NCBI GenBank assembly: GCA_949743325.1
Contig: CATJTQ010000093.1
Span: 1-38,775 of the forward strand
DNA length: 38,775 nt
Direction of reading: 5' to 3'
DNA from: an uncultured Lachnospiraceae bacterium
GTDB lineage: Bacteria > Bacillota > Clostridia > Lachnospirales > Lachnospiraceae
This document shows positions 7,301-15,751 of this stretch, in pieces; the stretch's first letter is position 1, and each line of letters opens with the position of its first letter. Below the pieces are notes generated by a model. That model was not told the origin of the DNA, made no database searches, and saw only the letters and a list, made by a program, of their open reading frames with translations. Made by a program: the position numbers and the translations under genes.

Positions 7301-9124
7301 ATGGCTTCAACATTTTTAGGTTTATCGATTGGAGAGTCTGGGTTACATGCCTATATGGCTGCGCTTACTACTACAGGAAATAATATTTCTAATGCCAAAA
7401 CAAATGGATATACACGACAGGAAGTTACAAGAGTAGAAGCAGAATCGATTAGAACATTTAACAAGACTGGTACTATAGGAACTGGTGTAACAGCTACAAC
7501 TATAACTCAAATTAGAGATGTTTACTATGATAATAAATATTGGGAAAACAACCAAAAGTATGGTGAATTTTATACAAAGTATTATTATATGAAGGAAGTT
7601 GAAGGATATTTTGAAGAAGAAAATCAAAAAGGAATGACCAAAATTCTTAGCGAGTTGGCAGCAACTTTGCAGAGCCTTTATGATAATCCTTCAAGTACAG
7701 CAGTTCGTAATGAAACTGTTAATTCGTTTCAAACAATTGCTACAACTGCTAATACATTATATAATGAAATGCAGGATGTGCAAAGATCAATTAATGAGGA
7801 GCTCAAGTCAACTGTTGATGAGATAAATAATATTGCAGAACAGCTTTCTGTAGTTAATAAACAGATTGCAACAATTGAGGTTAGCGGCGAGTCTGCTAAT
7901 GAGTTGAGAGATCAAAGAAATCTTTTGATAGATCAGTTATCACAGCTTGCAGATGTGGAAGTCACAGAGGTGGAAGTCCCAAGTTCTATTAAAGATTCTT
8001 ATGGAAATACCGTTCAGACTGGACAGACAAGTTATATGGTTAAGTTGGACGGCGCAGTGCTTGTAAAAGACAATAAGTACTACACAATGCAGGTTGTGCC
8101 AAGAGATGTAAAGCAGAATCAGTCGGATATAGATGGTCTGTATGATATAGAGTGGACTAACGGACAGGATTTTAATATGGGAAGTACAACTCTTGGAGGA
8201 ACATTGCAGGGACTCATTGAGATGCGTGATGGCAATAATAAGGAAAATCTTCAAGGTACAATTAAGGGTGTAAACAGAACTGAGAATTCAGTAACATTGA
8301 CAGATTGTAATATAACAGATGTTACCCTTATGAATATGCCTGATCATGGAGTTATTACACTGGCTAACAGAGAATATCAATACAGCAGTTTTGAATATCT
8401 AGGTAATGGCGAATATAAATTTACTATGACAAATCCGCTTACCGATAGTGATGAGGATATTATTACATCACAGACAGTAAAAAATGAACCTAAATCTGGT
8501 TATGTAGGTGAGACGGTAGATTATCGCGGAATACCTTATTATATGAATAAATTAAATGAATTTGTCCGTTGTTATGCAGCTGCTTTAAATGAAATACATT
8601 CAACTGGTGAGACATTAGATGGAGATAAGGCAGGAAATATATATACAGGTAAAATTCCAACAGGCGGAGAATATACATTTGCAGATACAGTAATATCATC
8701 TACAAGTGATACCTATTATCAGCTGGAGGCAGGCAATTTTTCTGTTGTAAAAGCTTTAATGGACGATCCCAGGTTGTTCTCAACTACAGCTAATATAAAA
8801 CAGGGTGTTGACAAAACAGATGTTTTGGAACAGATAATTGCGGTGGCAGATAAGAAATGTATTAATAATTCTACTCCATCATCATTTTTTGAGTCTTTAA
8901 CATCTAATATTTCAGTTTCAGCTAAGACAGCTGAATCAAAAATGGAAAATCGCAATAATAGGTCAACATCAATACTTAATCAAAGATTGTCAATTTCAGG
9001 CGTTGATGAAGATGAAGAATCGCTTGATTTACTTAGATTTCAACAGGCATATAGTTTATGTTCGAAGGTAATCAGTGTTATGAATGAGTGCTATGACAGA
9101 CTGATTACACAAACTGGTGTATAG
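7301..9124 (+). CDS. flgK: Flagellar hook-associated protein 1, FlgK (second, divergent copy)
   Basis: The protein has 607 residues. The N-terminus carries GLHAYMAALTTTGNNISNA (about 14-32) and GYTRQEV, and the C-terminus ends with LLRFQQAYSLCSKVISV, so both FlgK coiled-coil ends are intact. The middle differs strongly from the preceding gene. It is rich in acidic and Asn/Thr residues, consistent with a surface-exposed variable domain. RBS AGGAGG lies just before the ATG, and flgL starts 12 bases after the stop. Both copies are full length, so this is a pair of paralogues rather than a decaying duplicate. They may form mixed or successive junction rings, or one may replace another axial protein. 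That functional split is inference. Confidence 0.9.
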   Translation: MASTFLGLSIGESGLHAYMAALTTTGNNISNAKTNGYTRQEVTRVEAESIRTFNKTGTIGTGVTATTITQIRDVYYDNKYWENNQKYGEFYTKYYYMKEVEGYFEEENQKGMTKILSELAATLQSLYDNPSSTAVRNETVNSFQTIATTANTLYNEMQDVQRSINEELKSTVDEINNIAEQLSVVNKQIATIEVSGESANELRDQRNLLIDQLSQLADVEVTEVEVPSSIKDSYGNTVQTGQTSYMVKLDGAVLVKDNKYYTMQVVPRDVKQNQSDIDGLYDIEWTNGQDFNMGSTTLGGTLQGLIEMRDGNNKENLQGTIKGVNRTENSVTLTDCNITDVTLMNMPDHGVITLANREYQYSSFEYLGNGEYKFTMTNPLTDSDEDIITSQTVKNEPKSGYVGETVDYRGIPYYMNKLNEFVRCYAAALNEIHSTGETLDGDKAGNIYTGKIPTGGEYTFADTVISSTSDTYYQLEAGNFSVVKALMDDPRLFSTTANIKQGVDKTDVLEQIIAVADKKCINNSTPSSFFESLTSNISVSAKTAESKMENRNNRSTSILNQRLSISGVDEDEESLDLLRFQQAYSLCSKVISVMNECYDRLITQTGV

Positions 9125-9136
9125 GAGGTTTTTTAG

Positions 9137-10600
9137 ATGAGAATTACAAATAGTATGATGCTTAACACAAATAAGTCCAATATTAATGCCAATAAAATTA
9201 CAATGGATATTCTAAGCACTCAGCTTGCAACCCAGAAGAAGATTCAGAAACCGTCAGAAGATCCGATAGTAGCTATTCGTTCGTTAAGACTTCGCAAAAG
9301 TGTAAGTGAGATGGAACAATTTTCAGATAAAAATATTAAAGACGCAGAATCTTGGCTTGATGTAACTGAAGGTTCAATTAAAAACATGTCAGAAATATTG
9401 CAGAATATGTATTATGATTTTACTAAAGGCGCTAACGGTGAACATGGGACATCAGAGCGTAAAAAGATACTGGAAGATTTAGATGCATTATGTAAGGAAT
9501 ATTTTGCAGAAGGTAATTCTTCTTATGCAGGAAGAACGATCTTTACAGGATATAAGACAGATATGAATTTTACATATCTTCATGGAGATGCTGATGCTTC
9601 TTTTCAGATAAATGAAACTTTTAAGGTTAGTGATATTAACTTTAATCAATATGTTTCGCAGAGAGTTACGATTGATTCTGCAAATCCATCTGCTATACCT
9701 GCACCAAATACCCCTCAAATTAATGAAATATATAGTTTTTCACTTGCATATACAGGGGTTGATTCTCTTAATTCACTTTCATATAAAGATGCAAATGGTA
9801 ATGAGGTACCAATTAATATTACAAATGTTGCAACTTCCAGTGATACTGCATATTTAAATGTGCCAGCTAATGGTGCGGTCTATATAGCAGAAACTTCAGA
9901 GATAGTTTTTGGGGCAGATTTATCTAAGACTTTAAGAGATTTAGGTTCCAATGCTGAACTGAAAGCTAATTACGATAAGAAGGGGTTTGCTACAGGTGAT
10001 GTCAATCCAGTGTTTTACTTTGATTGTGTAGATTTAAATAATAATGTAGAGTATAAAAAAGAAGATCAGGCAATGGAGTATCAGGTTACTTCCAATCAGT
10101 ATCTTAAAGTAAATACTCAGGCTGAAGAAGTAATTTATTTAAATGTAGAAAAAGATATAAGAAGACTTCGTAACGCACTTTCTGATGTTGAGAAAGTTGA
10201 AGATAAAGTTAAACAATTAGAAGAAATGATGGAGAGTACATTATATACAGACGCTCAAAAAAAGGATATAGAATCGATGCTTAGCGCAACAAACAAAGAG
10301 CTTGACTTGGCAAAATCTATAGTACAGGATTTGTTTGAAGGCGGAATAGATGATTTTCAGGGTTATCAAGATGCTGTTGAAGTTCAGAAAACTGATTTAG
10401 GTAATCGTGATTCTAGGCTTCTGATGATTAAGGAGCGAACATCTCAGCAGCTTACAACTTTTAACGAACTGCTGACTAATAATGAAGATATTAATTTATC
10501 AGATGTTATTTTGAACAGCACTGCTGCACAGTATGCATATCAGCTGTCATTGCAGGCCGTAGGAAGTATAAGTGGTTTATCACTTTTAAATTATATTTAA
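9137..10600 (+). CDS. flgL: Flagellar hook-associated protein 3, FlgL
   Basis: FlgL forms the second hook-filament junction ring on top of FlgK. The flagellin-like N-terminus is clear: MRITNSMM, then QKKIQKPSEDPIVAIRSLR at about residues 33-51. The C-terminus, with LSDVILNSTAAQYAYQLSL, is the matching flagellin-type helix. At 487 residues it is longer than the roughly 300 of classical FlgL. The extra length is a central domain (about 150-330) and a charged coiled-coil region (about 340-420). AGGAGG lies just upstream. The gene follows the two flgK copies and precedes fliW. Confidence 0.9.
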   Translation: MRITNSMMLNTNKSNINANKITMDILSTQLATQKKIQKPSEDPIVAIRSLRLRKSVSEMEQFSDKNIKDAESWLDVTEGSIKNMSEILQNMYYDFTKGANGEHGTSERKKILEDLDALCKEYFAEGNSSYAGRTIFTGYKTDMNFTYLHGDADASFQINETFKVSDINFNQYVSQRVTIDSANPSAIPAPNTPQINEIYSFSLAYTGVDSLNSLSYKDANGNEVPINITNVATSSDTAYLNVPANGAVYIAETSEIVFGADLSKTLRDLGSNAELKANYDKKGFATGDVNPVFYFDCVDLNNNVEYKKEDQAMEYQVTSNQYLKVNTQAEEVIYLNVEKDIRRLRNALSDVEKVEDKVKQLEEMMESTLYTDAQKKDIESMLSATNKELDLAKSIVQDLFEGGIDDFQGYQDAVEVQKTDLGNRDSRLLMIKERTSQQLTTFNELLTNNEDINLSDVILNSTAAQYAYQLSLQAVGSISGLSLLNYI

Positions 10601-10618
10601 AAAAGGGGTTAATTTAAC

Positions 10619-11077
10619 ATGAATATTGAAACCAGATTATTTGGGGAAATTTCAGTTGGGGATGATAAAGTTGTATACTTTGAAAATGGAATAATAGGAT
10701 TCCCTGATTTTAAAAAATTTGCAGTTGTCCATGATGCAGAAAATCCAAATGCTGTAATAATGTGGCTGCAATCTCTTGATGAGGGACAATTTGCGATGCC
10801 CGTTCTTGCGCCAAACAGTATTATTCCAGATTATGCGCCGACTGTTGGAGATAACGTGTTAGATGTTTTGGGAGAATTTGGCGAGGGCGACTTGATGTTG
10901 TTAGTGACTATAACAGTTCCAGAAGATATTGAGAAAATGACAATTAATCAGAAAGCTCCTATTGTAATAAATAACACAAATCGCTATGCAGTTCAAATTG
11001 TAGCTGATAATGAGGAATATCAGGTACGTTATCCTATATATGATTTATTGCAGCAGAGGAAGGCGGGTGTTAAGTAA
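10619..11077 (+). CDS. fliW: Flagellar assembly factor FliW
   Basis: The protein has 152 residues. FliW binds flagellin and, when free, also binds CsrA and releases its repression of flagellar mRNA. Typical segments are TRLFGEI at the start, [14 protein letters not shown] at about 21-34, and [12 protein letters not shown] at about 43-54. The csrA gene starts 1 base after its stop, the usual coupled pair in Firmicutes. AAAGGGG lies upstream of the ATG. Confidence 0.95.
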   Translation: MNIETRLFGEISVGDDKVVYFENGIIGFPDFKKFAVVHDAENPNAVIMWLQSLDEGQFAMPVLAPNSIIPDYAPTVGDNVLDVLGEFGEGDLMLLVTITVPEDIEKMTINQKAPIVINNTNRYAVQIVADNEEYQVRYPIYDLLQQRKAGVK

Positions 11078-11078
11078 T

Positions 11079-11300
11079 ATGTTAGCTTTATCAAGAAAAA
11101 AGGGCGAGGCTATTTTAATAGGAGATAATATAGAAATATCAATTATAGATATTAAAGGTGAACAGATAAAATTGGGAATTACAGCACCTAGAGATATATC
11201 AGTATATCGTAAGGAAGTGTATTTGCAGATACAGGAGGAAAACAAAGCCTCTGTATTAACATCAGGAAAAGCGATGGAAAATTTGAAAAAAATATTATAG
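11079..11300 (+). CDS. csrA: Carbon storage regulator CsrA
   Basis: This 73-residue RNA-binding protein starts [16 protein letters not shown], the standard CsrA N-terminus, with the conserved [11 protein letters not shown] segment at about residues 39-49 that contributes to RNA contact. It represses translation by covering ribosome binding sites with ACANGGANGU-type sequences and is antagonised by FliW from the gene just upstream. The ATG follows the fliW stop after one base. An upstream in-frame start at 11010 lies inside fliW and is not needed. The C-terminal extension of about 15 residues is usual in Gram-positive CsrA. Candidate target motifs are present in the flgM and flaG leaders of this window. 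Confidence 0.95.
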   Translation: MLALSRKKGEAILIGDNIEISIIDIKGEQIKLGITAPRDISVYRKEVYLQIQEENKASVLTSGKAMENLKKIL

Positions 11301-11302
11301 TG

Positions 11303-11329
11303 TTAATTTCGGGTAAAAAAATCCGATAT
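11303..11329 (+). promoter_or_regulatory. Sigma-28 type promoter for flaG-fliD-fliS
   Basis: TTAATTTC (11303-11310), an 11-base spacer and TCCGATAT (11322-11329) resemble the flagellar sigma-28 consensus. It begins just after the csrA stop and precedes flaG by about 40 bases. The -35 part is weaker than in the flgM promoter. Confidence 0.65.
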
Positions 11330-11353
11330 AAAAAATATAAATAGAAAATTTTC

Positions 11354-11363
11354 ACAGGGAGGT
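11354..11363 (+). promoter_or_regulatory. CsrA-like site over the flaG ribosome binding site
   Basis: ACAGGGAGGT fits the CsrA consensus ACANGGANGU at every fixed position and contains the AGGGAGG ribosome binding site of flaG. The csrA gene is immediately upstream. Ribosome binding sites contain GGA by nature, so the flanking ACA and GU carry the evidence. Confidence 0.45.
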
Positions 11364-11370
11364 GGATTGT

Positions 11371-11808
11371 ATGGCTATCGAATCAGTTGGAACAGGCACA
11401 AGTGCAATGTCATATCAGTCAACTACAGCAGATATAGCTGTTAAGCCAATACAACAAGCAAAGGACGCACAAGTAGAACAGACATCAGTTGCAACCACAG
11501 TTGCAAGTGATACTGTAGAATTAAAGGTTCAGTCAGGCGGCGAATTTAATCAGGGAAGTGAATTTGAGCAACAGTCTGAGGACCAAAAAAGGGAAACTAT
11601 AAAAAAATCTGTAGCTGAACTTAATAAAAATATTAATAAGCATACAGAGGCGAAATTTGGCATCCACGAAGACACAAAGAGAATCACAATTAAAATTGTA
11701 GATAAGGATACTCAGGAGCTTATCCGTGAAGTGCCGCCGGAAAAAACTCTTGATATGATTGCAAAAGTATGGGAAATTGCAGGTATTCTCGTGGATGAGA
11801 GGAGATAG
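11371..11808 (+). CDS. flaG: FlaG family flagellar protein
   Basis: The protein has 145 residues. The first half is a low-complexity, Ser/Thr/Gln-rich region. The second half holds the FlaG domain, with FGIHEDTKRITIKIVDK and LIREVPPEKTLDMIAKVWEIAGILVDE. In the family FlaG influences filament length and is usually found before fliD, as here. AGGGAGG (11356-11362) is 8 bases before the ATG at 11371. An in-frame GTG at 11362 overlaps that site and is rejected as the start. The gene is the first of the flaG-fliD-fliS unit behind a sigma-28-like promoter and a CsrA-like site. Confidence 0.88.
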   Translation: MAIESVGTGTSAMSYQSTTADIAVKPIQQAKDAQVEQTSVATTVASDTVELKVQSGGEFNQGSEFEQQSEDQKRETIKKSVAELNKNINKHTEAKFGIHEDTKRITIKIVDKDTQELIREVPPEKTLDMIAKVWEIAGILVDERR

Positions 11809-11819
11809 GAGGAATTACA

Positions 11820-13586
11820 ATGGGCGTTGGAATGTCTGGAATGATTTCAGGTATGGATACAGATTCAATTGTAAAGGCAATGGTATCTGGTTATACAAGT
11901 AAGGTAGAAAAAACAACCAAAGAGCAGACTAGGCTTCAATGGAAAATGGACGCTTGGAAATCTTTAAACACTAAAGTATATGATTTTTATTCAAAGACAA
12001 TGAGTAATTTAAGGTTTGCAAGCAGCTACGCTAAGAAAGCAACTTCAATATCAGATTCAACAATTGCGAAAATAACTGCTTCAAACACATGTGTAAATGG
12101 AACTCAGACACTTGCAGTTAAACAACTTGCTAAGTCAGGTTATTTGACGGGTTCTGTAATTCAGAATGTAAGTGATAGTTCTAAGAAATTAACAAAATCT
12201 TCTAAGTTAAGTGATTTAGGAATTACTGAAGAATCATCTTTTGTTGTTGGAAGCGGAGACAATGAGACTACAATAACTGTTAATGGAGATACTAAAATTT
12301 CTGATCTGATTACAATGTTGGACGATGCAGGTGTTGGTGCTAGTTTTGACGAGAAGAATCAAAGATTTTTTATAAGTGCTAAAGAAAGCGGTGAAATGCA
12401 GGATTTTGCACTTATCGGGGATAATAAAAATGGAGCGAAAGTATTAGAAGCTCTTGGTTTAAAATCAAACACTCTATCAAAAAGTGAATTAGAGCATTAC
12501 AAAAAATGGGCTTCATATACAGACAAAGATTTAGAAAAACTTACAGATGGAGATTTAGAAAGTAATAAAGCTCGCCGTGATATGGCTAAAGCTTATATAG
12601 CACAGTATGATTATATGCAGAAGAAGGCAGAAGGAACAGTTGACAGTGCAACTGAAAATGCGTATAATGAGTCTGTAAAGAAATATGGTGAACTTTTTGA
12701 AAAAGAAGACGAAGATGGTAATGGTTCAAAAAGAATTTACGGACAGGATGCAATTATTTATCTTAATGGTGCTAAATTCCAAAGTAATGACAATATAATT
12801 ACTGTTAACGGATTAACAATTAATGCAACTGAGACAACAGGTGTCAATGATGATGGTACTCTTCGAACAGTAAGTATTACTACATCTGATGATACAGATG
12901 CAATGTATGATTTGATTCGTGACTTTTTGTCTGAATATAATAGTCTTATCAATGAGATGGATAAACTTTATAGCGCTGATTCAAGCAGAGGCTATGAGCC
13001 TTTGACTGATGATGAGAAGAAAGAGATGAGTGAGGATGAGATTGAGAAGTGGGAATCAAAGATTAAGGATTCTTTACTTAGAAGAGATACTACACTCAGT
13101 TCCATTTCGCAGATGATGAAGTCTACAATGCAGCAAGGAATCAAGGTTGGAGACAGAACATATTACTTATCAGATTTTGGTATTGGTACACAGAGTTATT
13201 TTTCAGCGCCTGACAATCAGAAATCTTCTCTTCATATAGACGGTGATGAAGAAGATTCTGTTACAGCAGGAAAAACTGATAAATTAAGGAATATGATTGC
13301 GAATGATCCTGATACAGTAGCTTCATTCTTTAGTCAGCTTGTTACAGATTTGTATGGAAAAGTTAGCGATAAGATGAAGAAAACTGAGTTGAGCAGTTCG
13401 TATACTCTTTATAATGATACGCAGATGCAGAGTGAGTACAGTCAATACAGCAAAAAGATTAAAGAGCAGCAGCAAAAAGTTGCTTATTGGGAAGAGTACT
13501 ATTATTCTCAGTTTACTGCGATGGAAACAGCATTAGCAAAATTGAATTCTCAACAATCTTCATTGGCCGGTCTGCTAAGTTCATAA
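11820..13586 (+). CDS. fliD: Flagellar filament cap protein FliD (HAP2)
   Basis: The protein has 588 residues. FliD caps the growing filament and folds incoming flagellin. The N-terminus shows GMISGMDTDSIVKAMV at about residues 6-21, then TRLQWKMDAWKSLN at about 38-51, both diagnostic. The C-terminal FliD domain ends in a coiled-coil heptad stretch and EYYYSQFTAMETALAKLNS. A charged insert at about 215-310 is variable between species. GGAGG precedes the ATG, 11 bases after flaG. fliS follows after 28 bases. Confidence 0.95.
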   Translation: MGVGMSGMISGMDTDSIVKAMVSGYTSKVEKTTKEQTRLQWKMDAWKSLNTKVYDFYSKTMSNLRFASSYAKKATSISDSTIAKITASNTCVNGTQTLAVKQLAKSGYLTGSVIQNVSDSSKKLTKSSKLSDLGITEESSFVVGSGDNETTITVNGDTKISDLITMLDDAGVGASFDEKNQRFFISAKESGEMQDFALIGDNKNGAKVLEALGLKSNTLSKSELEHYKKWASYTDKDLEKLTDGDLESNKARRDMAKAYIAQYDYMQKKAEGTVDSATENAYNESVKKYGELFEKEDEDGNGSKRIYGQDAIIYLNGAKFQSNDNIITVNGLTINATETTGVNDDGTLRTVSITTSDDTDAMYDLIRDFLSEYNSLINEMDKLYSADSSRGYEPLTDDEKKEMSEDEIEKWESKIKDSLLRRDTTLSSISQMMKSTMQQGIKVGDRTYYLSDFGIGTQSYFSAPDNQKSSLHIDGDEEDSVTAGKTDKLRNMIANDPDTVASFFSQLVTDLYGKVSDKMKKTELSSSYTLYNDTQMQSEYSQYSKKIKEQQQKVAYWEEYYYSQFTAMETALAKLNSQQSSLAGLLSS

Positions 13587-13614
13587 AATTTTACTTAACG
13601 GAAGGAAGAATAAC

Positions 13615-13995
13615 ATGGCTGCAAACAATCCATATGCAAAGTATCAGAACAATAAGATTATGACTGCATCGCCAGCGGAATTAACTCTTATATTGTATGA
13701 AGGTGCTATTAAATTTTGTAATTTAGCTATTCGTGCAATTGAAGAAGGAGATGTTCCAAAGGCAAATGAAAATATAATTAAGGCAGAGCGTATAATAGAT
13801 GAATTCAGAGCTACACTTAATCCAAAATATCCTGTGTCGAAAGACTTTGAAGCTGTCTATGATTATATATATCATCATTTGGTGCAGGGTAATATTCATA
13901 AGGATAAAGAAGCTCTTAATGTAGCGCTTAATGAACTGAGAAGTATGAGAGATGTTTGGAAAGAAGTTATGAAAAATGCTAATAATAAGGCTTAG
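13615..13995 (+). CDS. fliS: Flagellin export chaperone FliS
   Basis: The protein has 126 residues. FliS binds the C-terminal helix of flagellin in the cytoplasm and prevents early polymerisation. Hallmarks are NPYAKYQNNKIMTASPAEL at the N-terminus and LILYEGAIKFCNLAI at about 26-40, followed by the four-helix bundle, and LRSMRDVWKE near the end. GGAAGGA lies before the ATG. The gene is directly downstream of fliD, the standard order. Confidence 0.95.
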   Translation: MAANNPYAKYQNNKIMTASPAELTLILYEGAIKFCNLAIRAIEEGDVPKANENIIKAERIIDEFRATLNPKYPVSKDFEAVYDYIYHHLVQGNIHKDKEALNVALNELRSMRDVWKEVMKNANNKA

Positions 13996-14008
13996 ATGGT
14001 GAATGACT

Positions 14009-14491
14009 ATGGCACAGACAGAACAATATGTGAAAATGATGTTGGATAGTCTTCAGAAAAAAGATAAAGTACTTGAAGAGATAATTCGACTTAATAAAGT
14101 TCAGACAGAAATTGCCTCAAAAGAAGAACTTGATATAGATGAGTTTTCACATTGTGTTGAGGATAAGCAGAAATATATAGATGAGCTGAATAGTCTTGAT
14201 GATGGATTTCAAATGTTGTTTGATAAAGTAAAAGATGAACTTAATAAGTCAAAAGAGCTTTACAAGGATGAAATTCGTCAGATGCAAGGATATATTAAAA
14301 TGCTTTCAGAAAAAAGTATTTTAATTAAAGCTCAGGAAGAGAAGAATCGCCTTAGCTTGCAGTCACATTTTTCAAGGATGAAAGACAAAGTGAAAGTTGC
14401 AAAACAAAGTATTAAAGCTGCGACTGATTATTATAAAAGTATGTCCAAAACTAATATAATAGATTCGCAATTTATGGATAAGAAAAAGTAA
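14009..14491 (+). CDS. Probable flagellar chaperone, FliT/FlgN-like coiled-coil protein
   Basis: The protein has 160 residues, is highly charged and almost entirely helical, without signal peptide or membrane segment. Position directly after fliS is where fliT is normally found, and FliT is the export chaperone for FliD. Sequence features beyond helix content are too weak to prove the family. The DIDEFSHCVEDKQKYIDEL stretch at about 45-63 resembles the conserved early region of FlgN-type proteins. Two ATGs are possible. I prefer 14009 because GGTGA (13998-14002) is then 6 bases upstream, whereas 14003 would adjoin it. A strong terminator follows at 14499. Confidence 0.6.
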   Translation: MAQTEQYVKMMLDSLQKKDKVLEEIIRLNKVQTEIASKEELDIDEFSHCVEDKQKYIDELNSLDDGFQMLFDKVKDELNKSKELYKDEIRQMQGYIKMLSEKSILIKAQEEKNRLSLQSHFSRMKDKVKVAKQSIKAATDYYKSMSKTNIIDSQFMDKKK

Positions 14492-14498
14492 AATAATG

Positions 14499-14527
14499 CC
14501 CCACAGTTTTATACTGTGGGGTTTATT
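14499..14527 (+). terminator. Terminator between the convergent flagellar unit and prs
   Basis: A perfect 9-bp stem, CCCCACAGT (14499-14507) and ACTGTGGGG (14513-14521), with a 5-base loop, is followed by TTTATT. On the minus strand the stem is also followed by a T-rich stretch, so it probably ends both the fliS unit and the convergent prs unit. Confidence 0.9.
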
Positions 14528-14550
14528 ATGTCTTAATTTTTCATTTAAGA

Positions 14551-15723
14551 TTACATCTCGCCTTTCTTATATTTTTTAAGAGTTTTTTGTATTCTCTCAA
14601 TTGGGTCTAGGAGTTTGCTGATAGAACCATCGTGATTTAATGTATCTATTATAAGTGCAATATATTTGCTCATATCACAATTTATATAGTATGGTCTTTC
14701 TAACAATTCTGGAGTTTGGTATACTAGATTAGTAGTTAGAACTTTGTTTATCAGTCCGTTATTATATGCGTCGTCAAACTTTTTAAGACCATTAGTAAAT
14801 AAACCAAATGTTGCTGTTACAAATATTTTACGTGCCTTACGGCGTTTTAATTCAGTTGCAACTTCTATCATACTGTCTCCTGATGATATCATATCATCAA
14901 TAATAATAACATCTTTATTTTCAACAGAGGAACCCAGAAATTCATGTGCAACTATAGGGTTGCGCCCATCAACGATTCTTGTGTAGTCTCGGCGTTTATA
15001 AAACATACCCATATCAAGTCCAAGTACATTGGCTAGATAAACAGCGCGGTTAGTTCCACCTTCATCGGGGCTTATTACCATCATATGCTTACTGTCAATT
15101 TTTAAATCTTTTTCGGAACGAAGCAGACCTTTGATAAATTGATAGTTGGGCTGGACAGTCTCAAAACTGTTGAGCGGAATAGCGTTTTGAACTCTAGGGT
15201 CATGAGCGTCAAATGTAATAATATTTTCCACTCCCATTTTAACTAATTCTTGAAGCGCAAGTGCACAATCCAAGGATTCGCGTCCATTTCTTTTATGCTG
15301 TCGGCTTTCATATAAAAATGGCATTATAACAGAAATTCTTTTTGCCTTTCCTCCAACTGCTGCAATTATTCTCTTTAAATCCTGATAGTGATCATCGGGG
15401 GACATACTGTTTTTATAACCACAGAGAGAATAGTGCAGATTATAATTAGTTACATCTACCATTAGATATAAGTCATCGCCACGCACAGATTCATTTATAA
15501 TGCCCTTTGCTTCTCCTGATCCGAAACGCGGAACTTTAGCATCGATAATATATGAATCTTTTTGATAATTAAAAACAGGCAGAGAATTAATATATTCATT
15601 ACTACGTTCTTTGTGCCATTGAACAAGATATTTGTCAACAGCTTTTCCTAAAGTTTCACAGCTTTTTAGTGGTATAAGTCCAAGGGAACCTACAGGTAAT
15701 GTTTCCAGATTATGCTTTTTCAT
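14551..15723 (-). CDS. prs: Ribose-phosphate pyrophosphokinase, divergent clostridial form
   Basis: The protein has 390 residues against about 315 for classical Prs. The PRPP-binding loop is intact, with IIIDDMISSGDSM at about 273-285, and SPDEGGTNRA at about 218-227 fits the ribose-phosphate region. Other classical motifs are altered. The catalytic flexible loop reads PFLYESRQHKRNGRES (135-150) instead of the usual YARQDRK type, and the regulatory flexible region has DAHDPRVQNAIP instead of DLHAGQIQGFF. About 60 extra N-terminal residues and a charged C-terminal tail account for the length. It would make PRPP from ribose 5-phosphate and ATP for nucleotide, His, Trp and NAD synthesis. The gene is last in a minus-strand series with dnaI, dnaD and murC. 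RBS GGAGG lies before the ATG. The enzyme class is likely, but kinetic type and regulation are unknown. Confidence 0.85.
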   Translation of the reverse strand: MKKHNLETLPVGSLGLIPLKSCETLGKAVDKYLVQWHKERSNEYINSLPVFNYQKDSYIIDAKVPRFGSGEAKGIINESVRGDDLYLMVDVTNYNLHYSLCGYKNSMSPDDHYQDLKRIIAAVGGKAKRISVIMPFLYESRQHKRNGRESLDCALALQELVKMGVENIITFDAHDPRVQNAIPLNSFETVQPNYQFIKGLLRSEKDLKIDSKHMMVISPDEGGTNRAVYLANVLGLDMGMFYKRRDYTRIVDGRNPIVAHEFLGSSVENKDVIIIDDMISSGDSMIEVATELKRRKARKIFVTATFGLFTNGLKKFDDAYNNGLINKVLTTNLVYQTPELLERPYYINCDMSKYIALIIDTLNHDGSISKLLDPIERIQKTLKKYKKGEM

Positions 15724-15751
15724 AAAGGTTGTCCTCCGTTAAAAAATAATG

